Assembly (NCBI GenBank): GCA_000467715.1
Contig: AJFK01000142.1
Location: 1-64,000 of the forward strand
Origin: Hysterium pulicare CBS 123377
Lineage: Eukaryota; Ascomycota; Dothideomycetes; Hysteriales; Hysteriaceae
DNA length: 64,000 nucleotides
Direction of reading: 5' to 3'
This document shows positions 57,562-64,000 of the stretch, piece by piece; the stretch's first letter is position 1, and each line of letters opens with the position of its first letter. Under the pieces are notes generated by a model, which was not told where the DNA came from, searched no databases, and worked only from the letters and a program-made list of their open reading frames with translations. The translations under genes were made by a program, and so were the position numbers.

Positions 57562-58088
57562 TGGTGTGTCAAGCTGAGAACGGAGGGAGCATTTGTGGTC
57601 GTTTCCCACATCTCAATCCCGCTATGTACGAAGATGGAACTGCCTTTGGATGGTTTCACGAAGCCTGGTTGTGGTCGTGATAGCAACTAGTACATCGTAT
57701 CTTACCCTGTCCCTAACACCTCAGTGTCCGGTGGTTCCTTGGGCTTGCCATCAAAATGGGCTCCACTACCAATTGCTATGTTTGGGCCAACAGTCTATCC
57801 GGGATTGGATACTTAGTGAATTCAGAACATCTAAACACTTGTGATTGTTCCTCCTTTCGTGATATGTACTGCTGTTTGATACCAACGTAGCAAATGCAAG
57901 CTAACAAATTTGAAGGCACTAGCAGTGGAGAATTTCTAGCCAGACTATGTGACAGAAGCTTAGGCAATAAGGATGCACATCGCCCTGTGAAGGAAGTGAG
58001 CTAAGTGTGAATGGCCGAGTTGGACTCGCTTTCACCCCGAAGCCGGGGACCCACTTGGTGAATTAGGTCAAGTCCAAGCCACCACTAT
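57562..58088. other. Spacer between F-box genes 2 and 3
   Basis: 527 bases between the stop of member 2 and the first ATG of the member 3 frame. No gene or element recognised. Confidence 0.35.
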
Positions 58089-59624
58089 ATGAGGCCACCT
58101 CCGCTCCTCATTCCCTCTACAGAGTCTCTCTATCGAGAGGTTCACTACCTAAACCCAGAAAGAACCTCAGCGCTGCCAAATATGGGCTTGAACCCATTGG
58201 CACAAGACATGCTCAACTCAGAGCTCAAGATGCAGCGCTTGCCAACCGAGCTTATCGACAATATTTGCGCTCACCTTGATAGTAGAGACATCGTCAACCT
58301 TCGCCTCACTTGCAAGGATCTTCAGGAAAAGAGTATATTCTCTTTTGGCCAGAGCTACTTTGGGATTCTCACAGTTATCCTGCATCCTGTCTCTTTGACA
58401 AAGTTCTTGGAAATATGTCTTCATCCGGAATTCTCAAAGCACGTTCAATGCGTGCACGTCGCCACCTACCTTCTTACCAAACAACTACTGAACAGCCAGT
58501 TCACTCAACCGATGAAGAGGATCGTAGAAGATGGGAGTTTCAAGTTGGAATCCGAACATACCGAGCGTTTCCAGCGCACGAAGCTACAAAGAAACGCATA
58601 TCTTGAGTTACTCAAGGAGCAAGCGCAGATGAAAAAGGCTGGATCTGATGTTGAAGACTTGGCCAAAGGACTGAGAAATCTGCCTCGACTGGATTCTATT
58701 ACAGTCAGTCACTATTGCGTCAACTATGGTGCAGTTTGGCGTGGATACTGTGGAGTTAACGAACTCGCTCGCCGCAGCCTGACCCCATTCAAGTACCGAC
58801 CATCACTATGTACGGCTGTTACAGGAAAGGACGCTTCACATGTGTGTAATACGGTAGTCAACTCCATGGAAATTGGTGGCATACGCAATATCACACTTAG
58901 CCTTGAGTCTTCCCTGTCCTATGCGCATCCTCAGAAACTAATTCAATGGGATATTCAATCCGATGCATGGCGCAACTTTGCCAGCCCATGCGTCGACCAG
59001 GTATATCTGGATGTGGATATGCGTCACTCTTTCAGTAGAGCTCTGCTATGTACCCCCTCAATCGCCGAACTAACTCTCCGCTTCGTACCTTGCTGGTTTG
59101 ATGACGATGACGACGAAACAGACGAGCACGAAAAGGCGCTGGAATACCACTGGCCTATCTATCGACTTGATAAGCAACTGTTTTGTTACTCGTTCTTGCG
59201 CACTCTTGCGCTCACATTTGGCATACTCAACGCTTCACTCTTTGTGGAGTTTCTCCTGGAGCATTATAACACACTGCAGATCATAGATATCAGAAGCTGC
59301 AAACTCAGGAATGACAACTGGATCGAGATCTTTGACGCTATGCTGGAGCCAGATCTCGTTTTGCTTGTTTTCAATTTAATCCGAAGCCCACCCATTGAGG
59401 AAGAGCCAACTGAGGACCGGGAGGTCAAAGTCTACAAGTCGGACCCTGATGAAGACATGATGGTCCGCGCCTTTCTGGGACTCAATACTCCAGATGACAT
59501 TCAGAAAGGGCTACAGATACTGGTGGAGGATTACCGGACTTTTGAGGTGAATGATGGGCGCCTGGTCGATTTCGCGGAGTGCAAAAATTTGTTGGGAGTG
59601 TGCACGACATTGAAGGAGCTCTGA
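58089..59624 (+). CDS. F-box protein, cluster member 3
   Basis: Single-exon frame of 511 codons from the first ATG. By comparison with member 2 the real start may be 58182, 58209 or 58230, because the F-box begins at MQRLPTELIDNICAHLDSRD. It is followed by LRLTCKDLQEKSIFSFGQSYF and LHPVSLTKFLEICLHPEFSK. The central region has YCGVNELARRSLTPFKYRPS and CNTVVNSMEIGGI, collinear with member 2. An acidic insert (DDDDDETDEHE) lies near 340, and leucine-rich segments follow (LRTLALTFGILNASLF). The end has GLQILVEDYRTFEV and LVDFAECKNLL, again matching member 2. Members 2 and 3 are in tandem and are the closest pair, so likely a local duplication. Confidence 0.82.
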   Translation: MRPPPLLIPSTESLYREVHYLNPERTSALPNMGLNPLAQDMLNSELKMQRLPTELIDNICAHLDSRDIVNLRLTCKDLQEKSIFSFGQSYFGILTVILHPVSLTKFLEICLHPEFSKHVQCVHVATYLLTKQLLNSQFTQPMKRIVEDGSFKLESEHTERFQRTKLQRNAYLELLKEQAQMKKAGSDVEDLAKGLRNLPRLDSITVSHYCVNYGAVWRGYCGVNELARRSLTPFKYRPSLCTAVTGKDASHVCNTVVNSMEIGGIRNITLSLESSLSYAHPQKLIQWDIQSDAWRNFASPCVDQVYLDVDMRHSFSRALLCTPSIAELTLRFVPCWFDDDDDETDEHEKALEYHWPIYRLDKQLFCYSFLRTLALTFGILNASLFVEFLLEHYNTLQIIDIRSCKLRNDNWIEIFDAMLEPDLVLLVFNLIRSPPIEEEPTEDREVKVYKSDPDEDMMVRAFLGLNTPDDIQKGLQILVEDYRTFEVNDGRLVDFAECKNLLGVCTTLKEL

Positions 59625-60253
59625 TGCTGAAATTCGGGAGTTACAAGACGACGAAGTGGCCTTACCATATTTCCAGACTTCAAAATTAAGGCATATTTAG
59701 TTTCGGCGCGACTTTCTGGGTTAGCGTTATGGACCCAGCTGAAGTGCGTTATGGAGTTCGAATCCTATGTGTAGAATAGTGGTAACGAACAATGCAGTGG
59801 AAAGATAATCTTGACATGACTAGTATTAGTGCGGCAACTGTGATACGATGATTTGCTGCTACTTATGATAACGTAGCTCAGAAAACGAAGGCATGTTTGA
59901 CACTAGTCTGAGTACAAGTACAAGAACCTAGAGCACTCTCCAATCACTAATACTGGGACCGCCTGATATACTGTTTACTAATTGTGTTCGGCACAACCGC
60001 GGACGCCTCCGGCGAACCCACCATGGGCATAACCCATGATCGACGTTGTGGTAATATGTAGTCTAGTGTTTACTGAAACATTGGACACAAGCAAAGGAAC
60101 ATGATCCACCACGTAGTTAATTTAGCAGTTTGGTAAGCAACATTGTTCACGAAGCACTCGCATTCGGAATCTTAAGAAAATCAGATGGAGCAAGTATAAG
60201 AAGAGGATCTGATTATGATTACTCTTTATACCCTGTTCAAGCCACAGCCGCGA
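59625..60253. other. Spacer between F-box genes 3 and 4 (convergent)
   Basis: 629 bases, no gene recognised. GTTCGAATCC near 59757 resembles a tRNA B box, but no matching A box or cloverleaf is present. Confidence 0.4.
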
Positions 60254-61732
60254 TTACAAATCTGACCAGATCGTGCTCAGGTAAGTTGATCGGTTGTCAT
60301 ATTCGTCTTCGAGGTCAGCGAACGGATTTTCGATATCATGGAGTTTGTATGCCTCCGATGCGGCAAGCAAGGCCTTAAAACCATACTCGACATCTATCCA
60401 CTGTGTCCCGTTCCACTCAATCATACTACACGCTGTTGCATTGGCTTTCCTAAAGTCGATGATATAGTGTCTGCCTGAATAGTCCCAAGGGCACTGGGAC
60501 GTTCGAAGATCGCTGAGTAAGGCAGCCAAACCGTTCTCGATCTGTCCCTTGCTGGCGTTTGGTAAGTACAAGTCACAGATAAAATGTCTAAAACCTTTTC
60601 TCGGGAAAAGATCCGTCTCGTATTGGTCGAAAGTATTGGATGGGGGATGGGCCATTGAATCGCACCAGAGGTCGCGTAGATGTATCGAGATGAGATTGCG
60701 CATGCCACGGAGCGCGCTCAGCGGTCCTTCCCAGGTGGTATGGCTGACCGTGCAGGCATTCAAGTAGATATACTTGAGAGTCTTGCTATGTCCACGAAGA
60801 AAAGAGCTGAGAGCTGCAGCATCGAAATGCCCGTTCAACAGGCTCAGCTTGCTGAGATTTGGGTAGAAGTTGAGTTGTCGGTCAAGGCCAAACGTCGGCC
60901 AATTCCCACTCTGGCGCAAGAAATCGATCCGAAGGTCAGAAATGTTTTTGGAAGATTGCAGAAGCTTATCGTGCCAATCCCTCACAAATGCTCTGAATAC
61001 AAGCTTACGTAGTGTGGGTACAGCTACGGACCACGCTGAGGATTCGAGGTCAAAGCGGTTCCCTTTTTCTACATAGTAACCATAGCAGCTCTGGTCGTCA
61101 AAGGCGAGATTAAGCGCGACATGAGTAAGGCCACTCCGCGCTATGGCCTGAATCACGGACTCATATGCTCTTTCCCCGTCGTGTGACATACGTCGAACAT
61201 AATCCTTCAAGGTTGATCGTCGTATACTTTGCTTCCCACAGACCGTGGAATGCAGATATCCCTTTGGTTTCGATATGGATTTTTCATTCACGGTAACGGT
61301 GTTTATATTTGGCAGCTTGGACAGCGCCGCCGAAAGCATGGTGATATCAGAGCCCGACTCGTCCATAGTGGCCTGCAACTCGAGCAGGTGCGGCTCTTCC
61401 ATCAAACATGCCTTATGAGGTGGCTCTGACTGCACTCGATCATTGGTAACCGTGATGTTATGAACATGTTTTGAAAGCTCGTTGTGGCTCGCGATACTCA
61501 AGAGGACCTTCAGGCTGACCGGATGAAGGAAACACACGACTTCACGGAAGCACCTGAATCCAAAAGAGTGCACAGTCTTGTCATGAAGCCCTCGACACGT
61601 CAATCGAAGGCTGAACAAGTCTCTACGTTCAAGTTGGTCACAAATGACACCGATGACTTCAGGCGGTAGTTCCAGGATCTTGAAGGGTGCAGCGAGATGA
61701 AATGGGTCCTTCTCAATTCTTGATTCAGCCAT
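60254..61732 (-). CDS. F-box protein, cluster member 4
   Basis: Single-exon minus-strand gene. The frame is open from 61843, but the ATG at 61732 (MAESRIEKDPFHLAAPF) is the likelier start, giving 492 residues; the upstream ATG adds 37 residues without family likeness. F-box ILELPPEVIGVICDQLERRD, then LRLTCRGLHDKTVHSFGFRCF and LHPVSLKVLLSIASHNELSK. Leucine-rich parts include LTHVALNLAFDD, LSKLSLLNGHFDAAALSSFL and LKYIYLNACTVSHTTW. The end resembles members 2 and 3 (GLAALLSDLRTSQCPW, YIIDFRKANAT), then adds about 55 residues ending DEYDNRSTYLSTIWSDL. Probably an SCF adaptor; target unknown. Confidence 0.8.
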   Translation of the reverse strand: MAESRIEKDPFHLAAPFKILELPPEVIGVICDQLERRDLFSLRLTCRGLHDKTVHSFGFRCFREVVCFLHPVSLKVLLSIASHNELSKHVHNITVTNDRVQSEPPHKACLMEEPHLLELQATMDESGSDITMLSAALSKLPNINTVTVNEKSISKPKGYLHSTVCGKQSIRRSTLKDYVRRMSHDGERAYESVIQAIARSGLTHVALNLAFDDQSCYGYYVEKGNRFDLESSAWSVAVPTLRKLVFRAFVRDWHDKLLQSSKNISDLRIDFLRQSGNWPTFGLDRQLNFYPNLSKLSLLNGHFDAAALSSFLRGHSKTLKYIYLNACTVSHTTWEGPLSALRGMRNLISIHLRDLWCDSMAHPPSNTFDQYETDLFPRKGFRHFICDLYLPNASKGQIENGLAALLSDLRTSQCPWDYSGRHYIIDFRKANATACSMIEWNGTQWIDVEYGFKALLAASEAYKLHDIENPFADLEDEYDNRSTYLSTIWSDL

Positions 61733-62833
61733 TGCAGCCGAAAATCTCGAGAAGGGAAAATCGTGTTGGGAACGTGTTGAAAACGAGGGCGAAAGACGCA
61801 TATTGAGGATTATTGGCGTGGAAGTTTCGTGACTCAGTCCCACCCTAAGCGATCAAGATCTTTCCTAAATTAGCATAGTGTGAGCATGCACTGTGAATGA
61901 ACCGAAGGCACCAGCCGTACAAAATCCTACACAACAACAAAGAAGAGTAATAAGGAAGACTGACGGTCGAAGGCGCAACGTACAAGGAATTGAGGAAGAG
62001 AAGCGAAAGATCCAGAAGAGAGATACGTTTCTCGTTCCATTCCCTGGCATCCTTAGGTCGCGTCTTCCCTCGCTCCCACTATTCTAATTCTTTCCGAGCA
62101 TCGTTATCGCGGTCAATTCGTCACGGTCATCATTCAGAGCACACATGAGTTCTATTGAGCACGAGCGGCTTGGAGGTGGCAAAACAGGCACAACAACCCT
62201 TCGAGCGGCGAGCCTTGCCCTAGACGGGGGACAACTAATGCTGCGTAGGCTTTACGACCATCTCATCTGGATGCTGATCTTTGTCCACCATATTCTTACA
62301 ATTTTCGCAAAACTATCTCTTCGAGGCCTACCTTTGCGATCCCTCATTTCCAGTCTGGTTATCATGAAACCATGGTCCTACATACATGCGCGTGATCGAG
62401 CAGCGAGCTTTCTCCAATGCTTCATCTCCTTTCCATTTATAGTAAGCAATACAAGTTATGAGCGTTTTAAACTGCCATATCAACCTTCGTAGTTTCAGCA
62501 ATGTTTGATCTGCGCAAGCAGGCTCCGGGTGATGCGCTCGCTATCAGGACTCCAATAATTTCCTTTGTCGAGGCCTTCTTCCTGCTGTTCGCCGTGCCAT
62601 CCATTCTGAATTCAATCATCTAAGGTATTAAAATGCGCGGCATTGTTTACGGCACACTTCATTGGGGAGCCGCGAAAGGCGAATCAGCACGGCAATACAC
62701 GGTTTCGGGAAGTACCTTCCAATCCCAGCCGCATCGGTGTGACCGCAAACATTCTATTAGTTTCCGTACACTTTACAAACATTGCAAAGAGCTATCTTCG
62801 CTATCTTACAACTGAGCAGCCAAAACCATCAAC
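61733..62833. other. Divergent spacer between F-box gene 4 and the O-methyltransferase
   Basis: 1.1 kb. Short open frames (62145-62492 and 62643-62984, both +) have no family resemblance, and the second overlaps the start of the methyltransferase in another frame. Confidence 0.4.
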
Positions 62834-64000
62834 ATGGCGGAACTTCTCAAAAAGCTCGTCGAAGATATTTCTGTCAATGCCACTATTCTTCAAGAATACC
62901 TGCAGACAAATAATCTGCCCCAGCCTACATTTGACCAGGACGGCCTCAAAGATTATGACGTCCTTATTCCTCAAGAGGAAGTGAAGGTTCATGCGGCCCG
63001 AGCAATGCTCATCAACGCAGCGAAAGATATGCATGACCTTGCTATGGGGCCCGTCGAGCGGCTATCATGGAGTGCCGATATTGTGAGTATTTTCTATCCT
63101 GTAGATGTTCAAGAAGAGGAGTCCTGGAGCTTTCAGCTGTTTCAGAGTCGTGGATTGGATCTCTTTCTTTCATCGGATCAATTTCACTCCTGTGCTTTTA
63201 TTGATATAGAGCACCGGGGTTGGCTAGATCTACGGTCCAGTTTGTACTAATGTACTGCAGGAGATGCATCTTGTGATGAGTCTCCATATCCTTTGCCACT
63301 TCCAGATTCCTCAAGCTGTTCCTCTCCACAATAGGATCTCTTTCGAGGAGCTTGCCAAAGCGACTAGGCTGGACAAGGACATACTCGTTAGATGTATTCG
63401 AATGGCTACAACGAACCACTACTTCAAAGAGTCTCCGCCCGGTTATATCTCCCACACCGCATCTTCAAGACTGTTAGCTGAGGATGAAACAATGAGGGTA
63501 AGCACAGAAGTGAATCATCATGCTGGTCTGCTTAGCATTTCGATTAAAACGTGCCTAGGCTATCGTGTACATTCGAGCACAAGAGAATGCACCATCGATT
63601 TGGAAGGCCACAGAAGCACTCGCAAGGTTTCCGAACTCTGGGGAGCAAGAGCATACGGCGTTTGCATTAGCCTTTGGCAACACGTTCTTTGGGGACAAGG
63701 AGAAGCATCCGGATCGAATGGAAAAGTTTGCACAGTACATGAAGGGTGTCACCAGCGGCGGTGGGATCGACTCGATTCCTACCGCCTTCGACTGGCCTAA
63801 GTTGGGCGCAGGGACTGTCGTCGATGTGAGTATACACAATCCCCTCTCCAAGTTTCTTGAAACAATTTGCGAACGGCCATCCTTAGGTCGGAGGTGGTAT
63901 GGGCCACATCAGCGCCGCAATTGCCAAGCAGCATCCGAATCTCCACTTTATCGTGCAAGACAATGCAGGCCTCATGCCCCAATGCAAGGAGCTCATGGAA
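62834..64000 (+). CDS. O-methyltransferase (partial, runs off the window)
   Basis: SAM-dependent O-methyltransferase of the plant/fungal COMT-like type (methyltransf_2), as found in secondary-metabolite pathways. Exons seen: 62834-63082, 63261-63497, 63559-63825 and 63887 to the window end, 289 residues so far. The N-terminal dimerisation and winged-helix part reads MHLVMSLHILCHFQIPQAVP, SFEELAKATRLDKDILVRCI and YISHTASSRLLAED. The SAM-binding motif VVDVGGGMGHISAAIAKQHP lies across the last intron, followed by LHFIVQDN. The catalytic His and C terminus lie beyond the edge. Intron 1 is long (178 nt). A nearby biosynthetic cluster to the right is possible but cannot be seen. Confidence 0.88.

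Noticed and set aside
59750-59770. Possible tRNA B box (GTTCGAATCC)
   Set aside because: No A box at the right distance and no cloverleaf pairing around it.

Overview
The window is a gene-dense piece of a filamentous ascomycete (Pezizomycotina) genome. Genes are split by short introns (about 45-70 nt) with GT..AG ends. The gene content is typical of that group: nimT-type Cdc25, Inp1, a UsgS-type membrane protein, a hybrid histidine kinase and fungal formamidase. The family of divergent F-box/leucine-rich proteins would suit Leotiomycetes (Helotiales), but that placement is an impression and was not tested. About 26 protein genes are supported. All exon joins were inferred by eye from splice consensus, reading frame and family similarity. 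No rRNA, convincing tRNA, CRISPR array or intact transposon was seen.

Left part (1-12 kb): AT-rich, decayed sequence, then a run of cell-cycle and replication genes: Cdc25 phosphatase, the GINS subunit Sld5, and RPA1. RPA1 shares a divergent promoter with a dienelactone hydrolase; that promoter holds an MluI cell-cycle box and a CACGTGAC element. A quinone oxidoreductase with a possible mitochondrial leader follows.

Middle (12-36 kb): an ambiguous membrane-protein locus, Inp1 (peroxisome inheritance), the UsgS/RRT8-like membrane protein, formamidase, a cytochrome b561 with a 12-nt microexon, an SLC35/TPT-type transporter, an uncharacterised fungal protein with an internal duplication, Mo25/Hym1, a Csk1-like CDK-activating kinase, and the endocytic F-BAR protein Syp1. 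Small AT-rich islands and simple repeats sit between them.

Right part (36-54 kb): a 2040-residue hybrid histidine kinase, a single open frame that joins an ER FKBP to a STIMATE/YPL162C-type membrane protein, ribosomal protein L12, an aldo-keto reductase, prohibitin-2, and a GH15 glycosidase gene with one in-frame TAG.

Far right (54-64 kb): four divergent F-box paralogues on both strands, then the 5' part of an O-methyltransferase cut by the window edge. This last stretch looks like the accessory, fast-evolving part of the window. The most unusual observations are the FKBP-STIMATE fusion, the in-frame stop in the GH15 gene, the F-box cluster, and several 3n-length stop-free introns.
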